Assembly: GCF_006970445.1 (NCBI RefSeq)
Contig: NZ_CP033877.1
Span: forward strand, 4,100,750 to 4,164,749
Direction of reading: 5' to 3'
Length of the DNA: 64,000 nt
Origin: Stenotrophomonas maltophilia
GTDB taxonomy: Bacteria > Pseudomonadota > Gammaproteobacteria > Xanthomonadales > Xanthomonadaceae
The notes beneath the pieces are model-generated. The model was not told where the DNA came from. It saw nothing but the letters and a program-made list of their open reading frames with translations, and did not search any database. The position numbers and the translations under genes are program-made. Shown piece after piece: positions 10,143 to 19,075 of the stretch (its first letter is position 1; every line of letters begins with the position of its first letter).

Positions 10143-13100
10143 GTGGGCTTTTCGACGATCTTCATCCGCCGCCCGATCGCCACCTCGCTGTTGATGGCGG
10201 GCCTGTTGCTGCTGGGCATCCTCGGTTACCGCAAGCTGCCGGTGTCGGCGCTGCCGGAAATCGATGCGCCCAGCCTGGTGGTCACCACCCAGTACCCCGG
10301 TGCCAACGCCACCACCATGGCCTCGCTGGTCACCACCCCGCTGGAGCGCCAGTTCGGGCAGATTTCCGGGCTGGAGCTGATGACCTCCGATTCGTCGGCC
10401 GGGTTGTCCACGATCATCCTGCAGTTCTCGATGGACCGCGACATCGACATCGCCGCGCAGGACGTGCAGGCGGCGATCCGCCAGGCCACCCTGCCCTCGT
10501 CGCTGCCCTACCAGCCGGTCTACAACCGGGTGAACCCGGCCGACGCGGCCATCGTCACCCTGAAGCTGACCTCTGACACGCGCCCGCTGCGCGACGTCAA
10601 CAATTACGCCGACTCCATCCTGGCCCAGCGCCTGTCGCAGGTGCAGGGCGTCGGCCTGGTTTCGATTGCCGGCAACGTGCGCCCGGCCGTGCGCATCCAG
10701 GTCAACCCGGCGCAGCTGTCGAACATGGGCCTGACCCTGGAGCAGCTGCGCAGCGCGTTGACCCAGGCCAATGTCAATGCGCCGAAGGGTTCGTTGAACG
10801 GCAAGACGCAGTCCTACAGCATCGGCACCAACGACCAGCTGGCCAGCGCCGCCGAGTACCGCGACACCATCATCAGCTACAAGAACGGCCGCCCGGTGCG
10901 GCTGTCGGACGTGGCCGAGGTGATCGATGGCGTGGAGAATGACCAGCTGGCCGCCTGGGCCGATGGCAAACCGGCGGTGCTGCTGGAAGTTCGGCGCCAG
11001 CCCGGTGCCAACATCGTGCAGACCGTCGAGCGCATCCGCGCGATCCTGCCGCAGCTGCAGGGCGTGCTGCCGGCCGACGTGCACCTGGAAATCTTCAACG
11101 ACCGTACCGAGACCATCCGCGCCTCGGTGCATGAAGTGCAGTTCACGCTGATCCTCACCATCGGCCTGGTGGTGGCGGTGATCTTCGTGTTCCTGCGCCG
11201 GTTGTGGGCCACGATCATCCCGTCGGTGGCGGTGCCGTTGTCATTGGCCGGCACCTTCGCGGTGATGGCCTTCGCCGGCATGTCGCTGGACAACCTTTCG
11301 CTGATGGCGCTGGTGGTGGCCACCGGCTTCGTGGTCGACGATGCGATCGTGATGATCGAGAACATCGTGCGCTATATCGAGCAGGGCAAGAGTGGCAAGG
11401 AAGCCGCCGAGATCGGCGCGCGCCAGATCGGCTTCACCGTGCTGTCGCTGACCGTCTCGCTGGTGGCGGTGTTCCTGCCGCTGCTGCTGATGCCCGGCGT
11501 CACCGGCCGCCTGTTCCACGAGTTCGCATGGGTACTGAGCATCGCCGTGGTGCTGTCGATGCTGATCTCGCTGACGCTCACCCCGATGATGTGCGCCTAC
11601 CTGCTCAAGCCCGATGCCCTGCCCGAGGGCGAGGACGCGCATGAGCGCGCGGCGGCGGCCGGCAAGCAGAACCTGTGGACGCGCACCGTCGGCCTGTACG
11701 AGCACAGCCTGGACTGGGTGCTGGGCCACCAGCGCCTGACCCTGGCCGTGGCCGGCGCCGCACTGGTGCTGACCGTGCTGCTGTATGTATTGATTCCCAA
11801 GGGCCTGCTGCCCGAGCAGGACACCGGCCTGATCACCGGCGTGGTGCAGGCCGACCAGAACATCGCCTTCCCGCAGATGGAGCAGCGCACCAAGCAGGTC
11901 GCCGAAGCACTGCGGCACGATCCGGATGTGACCGGCGTATCAGCGTTCATCGGTGCCGGCAGCATGAACCCCACGCTCAACCAGGGCCAGCTGTCGATCG
12001 TGCTGAAGGAACGCAGCCAGCGCGATGGCCTGGACGAGATCCTGCCGCGCCTGCAGAAGGCAGTGGCCGGCATTCCGGGCGTGGCGCTGTACCTGAAGCC
12101 GGTGCAGGACGTGACCCTGGATACCCGTGTGGCCGCTACCGAGTACCAGTACTCGCTGTCGGACGTGGATTCGGCGACGGTGGCGACCCAGGCCACGCGC
12201 CTGACCGAAGCGCTGCGCAAGCGCCCGGAACTGGCGGACGTCGACAACAACCTGTCCAACCAGGGCCGTGCCCTGGAGCTGAACATCGACCGCGACAAGG
12301 CCAGCGTGCTGGGCGTGCCGATGCAGACCATCGACGACACGCTCTACGATGCGTTCGGCCAACGCCAGATCTCGACCATCTTCACCGAGCTCAACCAGTA
12401 CCGCGTGGTGCTGGAAGTGGCGCCGGAATTCCGTACCAGCACGGCGCTGATGGAACAGCTGGCGGTCGCCTCCAACGGTGCCGGCGCACTGACCGGCACC
12501 AACGCCACCAGCTTCGGCCAGGTCACCTCGTCGAACTCGTCGACCGCCACCGGCATCGGCGCGCAGAACACCGGCATCACGGTCGGCGCCGGCAACATCA
12601 TCCCGCTGTCGGCGCTGGCCGAAGGCAAGGTCAGCAGTGCGCCGCTGGTGGTCAGCCACCAGCAGCAGCTGCCGGCGGTGACGGTGTCGTTCAACGTGGC
12701 GCCGGGCTATTCGCTGTCCGAGGCCGTGCGTGCGATCCAGGAGACCAAGGACAGCCTGGACATGCCCACCCACCTGCATGCCGAGTTCATCGGCAAGGCC
12801 GCCGAGTTCACCGGCAGCCAGACCGATGTGGTGTGGCTGCTGCTGGCGTCGCTGGTGGTGATCTACATCGTGCTGGGCGTGCTGTACGAGAGCTACATCC
12901 ACCCGATCACGATCATCTCCACGCTGCCACCGGCCGGTGTCGGCGCGCTGCTGGCGCTGATGCTGTGCGGACTGAGCCTGTCGGTGGATGGCATCGTCGG
13001 CATCGTGCTGCTGATCGGCATCGTCAAGAAGAACGGCATCATGATGGTCGACTTCGCGATCGAGGCGCGCCGCGCCGGTGCCAACGCGCATGAAGCGATC

Positions 13101-13376
13101 CGCCGCGCCTGCCTGCTGCGCTTCCGCCCGATCATGATGACCACCGCCGCGGCAATGCTCGGCGCACTGCCGCTGGCGCTGGGCACCGGCATCGGCTCGG
13201 AGCTGCGCCGCCCGCTGGGCATCGCCATCGTCGGTGGCCTGCTGCTGTCGCAGCTGGTGACCCTGTACACCACGCCGGTGATCTACCTGTACATGGAACG
13301 CTTCTCCGAGTGGCTTGCCCGCCGCCGCGAGCAGCGCGCGCTGCGCAACGGGTCGCTGCAGGAGCCGCAGGCATGA
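10143..13376 (+). CDS. smeJ: RND multidrug efflux transporter (MdtB-like, SmeJ)
   Basis: A 1077-residue inner-membrane pump of the HAE1 RND family, with twelve predicted membrane segments and two large periplasmic loops. It exports drugs at the expense of the proton gradient. The N-terminus 'IFIRRPIATSLLMAGLLLL' and TM4 'GFVVDDAIVMIEN', with the paired proton-relay aspartates, are typical, as is 'GIVKKNGIMMVDFA' in TM10. The start is GTG at 10143 with AAGGA 7 bases upstream. Residues ~778-815 form a Ser/Thr/Asn/Gly-rich insertion in the second periplasmic loop that SmeK lacks. A second pump gene follows after 31 bases. By analogy with MdtB/MdtC, the two pumps probably form a mixed trimer. Confidence 0.9.
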   Translation: MGFSTIFIRRPIATSLLMAGLLLLGILGYRKLPVSALPEIDAPSLVVTTQYPGANATTMASLVTTPLERQFGQISGLELMTSDSSAGLSTIILQFSMDRDIDIAAQDVQAAIRQATLPSSLPYQPVYNRVNPADAAIVTLKLTSDTRPLRDVNNYADSILAQRLSQVQGVGLVSIAGNVRPAVRIQVNPAQLSNMGLTLEQLRSALTQANVNAPKGSLNGKTQSYSIGTNDQLASAAEYRDTIISYKNGRPVRLSDVAEVIDGVENDQLAAWADGKPAVLLEVRRQPGANIVQTVERIRAILPQLQGVLPADVHLEIFNDRTETIRASVHEVQFTLILTIGLVVAVIFVFLRRLWATIIPSVAVPLSLAGTFAVMAFAGMSLDNLSLMALVVATGFVVDDAIVMIENIVRYIEQGKSGKEAAEIGARQIGFTVLSLTVSLVAVFLPLLLMPGVTGRLFHEFAWVLSIAVVLSMLISLTLTPMMCAYLLKPDALPEGEDAHERAAAAGKQNLWTRTVGLYEHSLDWVLGHQRLTLAVAGAALVLTVLLYVLIPKGLLPEQDTGLITGVVQADQNIAFPQMEQRTKQVAEALRHDPDVTGVSAFIGAGSMNPTLNQGQLSIVLKERSQRDGLDEILPRLQKAVAGIPGVALYLKPVQDVTLDTRVAATEYQYSLSDVDSATVATQATRLTEALRKRPELADVDNNLSNQGRALELNIDRDKASVLGVPMQTIDDTLYDAFGQRQISTIFTELNQYRVVLEVAPEFRTSTALMEQLAVASNGAGALTGTNATSFGQVTSSNSSTATGIGAQNTGITVGAGNIIPLSALAEGKVSSAPLVVSHQQQLPAVTVSFNVAPGYSLSEAVRAIQETKDSLDMPTHLHAEFIGKAAEFTGSQTDVVWLLLASLVVIYIVLGVLYESYIHPITIISTLPPAGVGALLALMLCGLSLSVDGIVGIVLLIGIVKKNGIMMVDFAIEARRAGANAHEAIRRACLLRFRPIMMTTAAAMLGALPLALGTGIGSELRRPLGIAIVGGLLLSQLVTLYTTPVIYLYMERFSEWLARRREQRALRNGSLQEPQA

Positions 13377-13407
13377 TCCACGCCCCGCTGCTGCGGGGGG
13401 CCGCACG

Positions 13408-16400
13408 ATGAACCTGTCCGGCCCCTTCATCCGCCGCCCGATCGGCACCGCGCTGCTGGCCATCGGCCTGTTCATGGTCGGCCTGATCTGCTACCTGCGC
13501 CTGGGCGTATCGGCGCTGCCGAACATCGAGATCCCGGTGATCTTCGTGCATGCCAGCCAGTCCGGCGCCGATGCGGCGACCATGGCCTCCACGGTCACCG
13601 CGCCGCTGGAACGCCATCTCGGCCAGCTGCCGGGCATCGACCGCATGCGCTCGTCGAGCTCGGAAGGCAGCTCGCTGGTATTCATGATCTTCCAGAGCGG
13701 CCACAACATCGACTCGGCGGCACTGGACGTACAGACGGCGATCAACTCGGCTCAGGCCGACCTGCCTTCGGGCATGGGGTCACCGATGTACCAGAAGGCG
13801 AATCCGAACGACGACCCGGTGATCGCCATCGCGCTGACCTCGCAGACGCAGTCGGCCGATGAGCTGTACAACGTCGCCGACTCGCTGCTGGCACAGCGCA
13901 TCCGCCAGATCAGCGGTGTCGCTTCGGTCGACATTGCCGGTGCCTCGACGCCAGCGGTACGCGTGGACGTCAACCTGCGCCTGATGAACGCGCTGGGCCT
14001 GACCGCCGATGACCTGCGCAACGCCGTACGCGCGGCCAACGTGACCTCGCCCACCGGCTTCCTCAGCGATGGCAACACCACTACCGCGATCATCGCCAAC
14101 GACTCGGTGGCGCGTGCCGCCGACTTCGCCGACCTGGTGGTCAAGACCCAGGGCGATGGCCGGGTCATCCGCCTGAAGGACATCGCCAATGTCTACGACG
14201 GCCAACAGGACGCCTACCAGGCCGCGTGGTTCGACCACAAGCCGGCGGTGGTGATGTATGTGTTCACCCGTGCCGGCGCCAACATCGTGGAGACCGTGGA
14301 TCGGGTCAAGGCACAGATCCCGACCCTGCGGGACTACCTGCAGCCCGGCACCACGATGACGCCGTACTTCGACCGTACGCCGACCATCCGCTCGTCGCTG
14401 CATGAAGTGCAGATCACGCTGCTGATCAGCCTGGCGATGGTGGTACTGACCATGGCGCTGTTCCTGCGCCGGCTGGCACCCACGCTGATCGCCGCGGTGA
14501 CCGTGCCGCTGTCGCTGGCCGGTGCCGCGCTGGTGATGTACGTGATGGGCTTCACCCTGAACAACCTGAGCCTGCTGGCGCTGGTGATCGCGATCGGCTT
14601 CGTGGTCGACGATGCGATCGTGGTGATCGAGAACATCATGCGCCACCTCGACGAGGGCATGCCACGCATGCAGGCGGCGCTGACCGGGGCGCGCGAGATC
14701 GGCTTCACCATCGTATCGATCACCGCCTCGCTGGTGGCGGTGTTCATCCCGCTGCTGTTCGCCAGCGGCATGATGGGCGCGTTCTTCCGCGAGTTCACCG
14801 TCACCCTGGTGGCGGCCATCGTGGTCTCGATGATCGTCTCGCTGACGCTGACCCCGGCACTGTGCAGCCGCTTCCTCAGTGCGCACGACCACAGCGCGCC
14901 ACCGTCGCGCTTCGGCCGCTGGCTGGATGCCGGCCACGAGCGCATGCTGCGCATCTACACCGTGTTCCTCGACTTCTCGCTGCGCCACGCGCTGCTGATG
15001 TCGCTGACCCCGCTGATCCTGATCGGCGTCACCGTGTTCCTGTTCGGGGCGGTGAAGAAGGGCGCGTTCCCGCCGCAGGACACCGGCCTGATCTGGGGCC
15101 GCGCCAACTCCAGCGCCACGGTGTCCTTCGAGGACATGGTCGCCCGCCAGCGCCGCATCACCGACATGCTGATGGGTGACCCGGCGGTGAAAACCGTGGG
15201 CGTGCGCCTGGGCAGCGGCCGCCAGGGCTCCAGCGCACAGTTCAACATCGAGTTGAAGTCGCGCAGCGACGGCCGCCGCGAAACCACCGCACATGCATTG
15301 GCGCGCCTCAGTGCCAAGGCCGATCGCTACCCGGACCTGCAGCTGCGCCTGCGCGCGATCCAGGATCTGCCCAGCAACGATGGCGGCGGGTCCAGCCAGG
15401 GCGCGCAGTACCGCATTTCGCTGCAGGGCAATGACCTGGCCGCATTGCAGGAATGGCTGCCCAAGCTGCAGGCGGAACTGAAGAAGAACCCGAAGCTGCG
15501 CGACGTCGGTACCGACGTGGACAATGCCGGCCTGCGCCAGAACATCCAGATCGACCGCGCCAAGGCCGCGCGCCTGGGCATCACGGTAGGTGCCATCGAT
15601 GGCGCGCTGTACGGTGCGTTCGGCCAGCGCCAGATCTCCACCATCTATTCGGACATCAACCAGTACAGCGTGGTGGTCAACGCCCTGCCCTCGCAGACCG
15701 CCACCCCTTCGGCGCTGGATGAGGTGTACGTGCGTGCGCGCAACGGCGACATGGTGCCGATCACCGCGGTGGCTACCCAGATGCCCGGCCTGGCCCCTTC
15801 GCAGATCACCCACGAAAACCAGTACACGACGATGGACCTCAGCTACAACCTGGCTCCCAACGTGAGCATGGGTGAGGCCAAGGCGATCATCGATGCCACC
15901 GTGGCCGGCATGCGCATGCCCGGCGACATCCGCCTGGCCGACGATGCGGGCTTCGGCTTCAACTCCGACCCCAGCGACATGCTGATCCTGGTGCTGGCGG
16001 CGATCCTGACCGTGTACCTGGTGCTGGGCATGCTCTACGAGAGCCTGATCCACCCGGTCACCATCCTGTCCACGCTGCCGGCGGCAGGCGTCGGTGCGCT
16101 GCTGGCGCTGTTCGGCACCAACACCGAGCTGTCGGTGATTTCGATGATCGCGCTGGTGCTGCTGATCGGCATCGTCAAGAAGAACGCGATCATGATGATC
16201 GACTTCGCACTGGTGGCGCAGCGCGAGCATGGGCTGGCGCCGCGCGATGCCGCACGCGAGGCCAGCATCGTGCGCTTCCGCCCGATCATGATGACCACGA
16301 TGGTCGCGATCCTGGCAGCTGTGCCGCTGGCGATCGGCCTGGGTGAAGGGTCCGAGCTGCGCCGCCCTCTGGGTATCGCGATGATCGGCGGCCTGCTGTT

Positions 16401-16530
16401 CTCGCAGAGCCTGACCCTGCTCAGCACGCCGGCGCTGTACGTGATCTTCTCCTGCCTGGCCGAGCGCTGGCGCGCACGTCGCGCACGCAAGCGCGAAGCG
16501 AAACTGCTCAAGCGCGCACAGCGGGCATAG
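13408..16530 (+). CDS. smeK: RND multidrug efflux transporter (MdtC-like, SmeK)
   Basis: A 1040-residue RND pump, the second of the pair. It begins 'MNLSGPFIRRPIGTALLAIG' and carries TM4 'GFVVDDAIVVIEN' and TM10 'GIVKKNAIMMIDFA', so the proton-relay residues are present. The ATG at 13408 is preferred to the longer ORF, which would run back into smeJ. In S. maltophilia, SmeJ and SmeK have been reported to act together in resistance to aminoglycosides, tetracyclines and fluoroquinolones and in envelope integrity; that is established knowledge of the locus, not something the sequence shows. No regulator gene lies within 7 kb upstream or downstream on either strand. Confidence 0.9.
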   Translation: MNLSGPFIRRPIGTALLAIGLFMVGLICYLRLGVSALPNIEIPVIFVHASQSGADAATMASTVTAPLERHLGQLPGIDRMRSSSSEGSSLVFMIFQSGHNIDSAALDVQTAINSAQADLPSGMGSPMYQKANPNDDPVIAIALTSQTQSADELYNVADSLLAQRIRQISGVASVDIAGASTPAVRVDVNLRLMNALGLTADDLRNAVRAANVTSPTGFLSDGNTTTAIIANDSVARAADFADLVVKTQGDGRVIRLKDIANVYDGQQDAYQAAWFDHKPAVVMYVFTRAGANIVETVDRVKAQIPTLRDYLQPGTTMTPYFDRTPTIRSSLHEVQITLLISLAMVVLTMALFLRRLAPTLIAAVTVPLSLAGAALVMYVMGFTLNNLSLLALVIAIGFVVDDAIVVIENIMRHLDEGMPRMQAALTGAREIGFTIVSITASLVAVFIPLLFASGMMGAFFREFTVTLVAAIVVSMIVSLTLTPALCSRFLSAHDHSAPPSRFGRWLDAGHERMLRIYTVFLDFSLRHALLMSLTPLILIGVTVFLFGAVKKGAFPPQDTGLIWGRANSSATVSFEDMVARQRRITDMLMGDPAVKTVGVRLGSGRQGSSAQFNIELKSRSDGRRETTAHALARLSAKADRYPDLQLRLRAIQDLPSNDGGGSSQGAQYRISLQGNDLAALQEWLPKLQAELKKNPKLRDVGTDVDNAGLRQNIQIDRAKAARLGITVGAIDGALYGAFGQRQISTIYSDINQYSVVVNALPSQTATPSALDEVYVRARNGDMVPITAVATQMPGLAPSQITHENQYTTMDLSYNLAPNVSMGEAKAIIDATVAGMRMPGDIRLADDAGFGFNSDPSDMLILVLAAILTVYLVLGMLYESLIHPVTILSTLPAAGVGALLALFGTNTELSVISMIALVLLIGIVKKNAIMMIDFALVAQREHGLAPRDAAREASIVRFRPIMMTTMVAILAAVPLAIGLGEGSELRRPLGIAMIGGLLFSQSLTLLSTPALYVIFSCLAERWRARRARKREAKLLKRAQRA

Positions 16531-16535
16531 GAACG

Positions 16536-16666
16536 CATATCCACGCATGGCGTGGATCTACTGGTAGAGCCGGCCGCTGGCCGGCTTTCTCCATACAGCC
16601 AATCTGCCGGCCAGCGGCCGGCACAACCGTGGGCGCAGACGGTGGGTGCGGACCGTTGGTCCGCAC
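16536..16666. repeat. SMAG cluster of four hairpins
   Basis: Between smeK and the TonB receptor gene: an ATCCACGC/GCGTGGAT hairpin ending CTAC (16536-16561), a GGTAG-headed CCGGCCGC hairpin (16563-16585), its inverted form (16604-16626) and a GTGCGGACCGTTGGTCCGCAC hairpin (about 16641-16666). The last type recurs at 22204 and 41211. Confidence 0.85.
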
Positions 16667-16696
16667 GCCAACGGGTTTGACGCGCCGCAACGAAAA

Positions 16697-16709
16697 GAGA
16701 ACAATTCTC
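16697..16709 (+). promoter_or_regulatory. Fur-box-like palindrome before the TonB receptor gene
   Basis: The palindrome GAGAACAATTCTC sits 134 bases before the receptor start. It fits the GAGAAT-n-ATTCTC style of Fur operators at most positions. This suggests iron repression of the receptor. It is an inference from one site. Confidence 0.5.
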
Positions 16710-16842
16710 ATCCAGCCATGGTCCTGCGCCCCTTCGCGGCGCCCCGCTGCCCTCTCCGGCCAGCCTGCGTGATCCCAGCCACCGACCCTTCCCACACGCG
16801 TGGGCGGATGGCCTGTGGCCGTCCGCCGAGGATGACCGAACC

Positions 16843-18912
16843 ATGCCATTGCACCCACTGTGCCGCCCGGCCCTGCTTGCCGTTTCCCTGTCTCTGGCCT
16901 GTGCTGCGCAGGCCCAGTCCGCACCGGATCGTGTCGCCCGCGGCCGCAGCGCCACCGATCTGGATGCGGTAAAGGTCACCGCCGAACGCAGCCACGCCGC
17001 TGCCGGTGCCCTCGGTGACCGTGCACTCCGCGATACGCCGTTCGCCATCTCCGTCGTCGGCCGTGAACAGATCGAGCAGCGCCAGGTGGTCTCGCTGGGC
17101 GAAGCCTTCCTGCTCGATCCTTCGGTGACCACGCAGGTCAGTGCCTATGCCAGCGGCTGGAGCTCGCCGATCCGCAACCGCGGCATCGACCTGAACTTCG
17201 ACAGCTACCGGGTCAACGGCCTGCAGGTTTCTTCGTGGGGCACCGAGTGGCCACTGGAAGTGATGGAGCAGATCGAGCTGCTGAAGGGTCCGGGCGGCTT
17301 CCTGTATGGCTTCGGCGTGCCCGGCGGTATCGTCAACTACGTGACGAAGAAGCCGACCGACCTGCCGACCTACAGCGCACAGCTGGGCTGGCGCGAACAG
17401 GGCATCGTCAGCGGCGGCGTCGACGTGGGCGGCCGCTTCGGCAACGAGCAGATGTTCGGCTACCGCTTCAATGCCTACCGGGAGAAGGGCGAGACCTTCA
17501 ACGGCGGCCGCGTAGACCGCAAGGTGGGTGCGCTGTCGCTGGACGCGCGCCTGAGTGACACCCTGACCTGGACCGCGGACGGCGTGTTCCAGTCGCGCGA
17601 CCTCAGCGGCGAGGCGCCGCAGTACTACTTCCGTGGCCTGACCTCGGTCCCACGCCCGGTCGCTGGCGACGTCGACAACGGCGTAGCCGGCACCTACTAC
17701 AACACCCGCTCCAGCCTGCTGTCGACAGCACTGAACTGGCAGATCAACAGCGACTGGAAGGCCAGCCTCAGTTATGGCGTCACCACTTCGTGGAACGACG
17801 TCAACAAGATCTTCGCCTATATCGATTCGCCCAATGGCGACTACGATGTCAACGTCTACGAGCTGGGCGGCAAGAGCGAGTGGAAGCTGGCCCAGGCGCA
17901 GGTCCAGGGCGGCTTCCGCACCGGAAAACTGATGCATCAGCTGGTGGCCGGGCTCAGCCACCAGACCGGGCTGGGCTGGGATCGTCCGTACGAATGGAGC
18001 CTGGTGGGCCGTGCCAACCTCTATGAGCGCTCGCCACTGCGGCACGACGCGGTGGGTTCGCGGGCAATGAGCCGTGGCGACGAAACCGTGCAGAAGGCGG
18101 TATTCGCCAGCGATACGGTCAATTTCGGCGGTGGCTGGTCGCTGCTGGCCGGCTGGCGGTACAGCGATTACGAAACCAAGGGCCGCTACCACACCTACCC
18201 GGTAACCCCGACCTATGCGCTGATGTTCAAGCCACGCGAGGACGTCACGCTGTATGCCAGTTACATCGAATCGTTGGAAGCCGGCAGCCGTGTCGGCGAT
18301 ACCTATATCAATGCCGGTGATGTGCTGGATCCGACCCTCAGCAAGCAGTACGAGATCGGCGCCAAGGTTGAGGCCACACGCTGGAATGCGAACGTGGCTG
18401 CGTTCCGCCTCGAACGTGGCGCCAACATCGATGAGCTCACTCCGGCCGGCAAGCGCCTGGTGCAGGACGGCATCACCCTGTACGAAGGCATCGAGGCCAG
18501 CGCGGACCTGCACCTGACCGACGCGCTGACACTCGGAGGCGGCGTGACGTGGCTGGACCCGAGCTACGACCGGCTGTCCCCGGCCAGCGCATCACAGGAG
18601 GGCAACCGCACCGCCGGTGCAGCACGCTGGAACGGCGTGCTGCATGCCACCTACCAGCTGCCATGGCTGGATGGTCTGGAATCCTACGCAGTGGTGCGCT
18701 ACTACGGTGATGTCTGGTACGACGCCGACAACACCCTGAAGTTGCCCGACTACACACTGGTCAACGCGGGCCTGGGGTATCGCATGCTGGCCTCCGGCCA
18801 TCCGGTCATGCTGCGCGCCGGCGTCGAGAACCTGGCCAACCGGAAGTACTGGTCCAACGCCGGCGTCGGTCTGCCACGCACGTTTGCACTGAGCGTGCGG
18901 TTCGACATGTAA
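16843..18912 (+). CDS. TonB-dependent siderophore receptor
   Basis: A 689-residue outer-membrane receptor. Residues 1-24 are a signal peptide ending AQAQS. 'DLDAVKVTAERS' near residue 40 is the likely TonB box. The plug domain follows, with 'DTPFAISVVGREQIEQR', 'RNRGIDLNFDSYRVNG', 'IELLKGPGGFLYG' and 'PGGIVNYVTKKP'. The rest is the beta-barrel, ending in 'FALSVRFDM', where the usual terminal aromatic is at the third-last position. The N-terminal signalling domain of FpvA/FecA types is absent, so it is a plain transporter. The ligand cannot be read; plug similarity is to ferric-siderophore receptors. A Fur-like site upstream supports iron control. It is a single gene between repeat clusters. 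Confidence 0.9.
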   Translation: MPLHPLCRPALLAVSLSLACAAQAQSAPDRVARGRSATDLDAVKVTAERSHAAAGALGDRALRDTPFAISVVGREQIEQRQVVSLGEAFLLDPSVTTQVSAYASGWSSPIRNRGIDLNFDSYRVNGLQVSSWGTEWPLEVMEQIELLKGPGGFLYGFGVPGGIVNYVTKKPTDLPTYSAQLGWREQGIVSGGVDVGGRFGNEQMFGYRFNAYREKGETFNGGRVDRKVGALSLDARLSDTLTWTADGVFQSRDLSGEAPQYYFRGLTSVPRPVAGDVDNGVAGTYYNTRSSLLSTALNWQINSDWKASLSYGVTTSWNDVNKIFAYIDSPNGDYDVNVYELGGKSEWKLAQAQVQGGFRTGKLMHQLVAGLSHQTGLGWDRPYEWSLVGRANLYERSPLRHDAVGSRAMSRGDETVQKAVFASDTVNFGGGWSLLAGWRYSDYETKGRYHTYPVTPTYALMFKPREDVTLYASYIESLEAGSRVGDTYINAGDVLDPTLSKQYEIGAKVEATRWNANVAAFRLERGANIDELTPAGKRLVQDGITLYEGIEASADLHLTDALTLGGGVTWLDPSYDRLSPASASQEGNRTAGAARWNGVLHATYQLPWLDGLESYAVVRYYGDVWYDADNTLKLPDYTLVNAGLGYRMLASGHPVMLRAGVENLANRKYWSNAGVGLPRTFALSVRFDM

Positions 18913-18925
18913 GGCCCGGCAAACC

Positions 18926-19001
18926 GATAGTACCGGCCGCCGTCCGGCTGTTCGTCCGCCCGGACGGCGGTGCGAGGAGCCGGCCAGCGGCCGGCACTAC
19001 C
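18926..19001. repeat. SMAG dimer, inverted pair
   Basis: A GATAG-headed hairpin at 18926-18948 (variant stem CCGGCCGCCGTCCGG) and a canonical inverted copy ending CACTACC at 18979-19001, just downstream of the receptor stop. Confidence 0.8.
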
Positions 19002-19075
19002 GCGTATTCGTGCGCAGGCTGTCCCCTTCACCCCGCACCCGCAATAATGGTGGGAGACCCTTCCACCGAGCCTGC

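Noticed and set aside
13780..16548. A 922-codon minus-strand ORF opposite smeK
   Set aside because: Low-complexity His/Gln/Arg/Asp composition and no recognisable motif. The opposite strand encodes a full RND pump.
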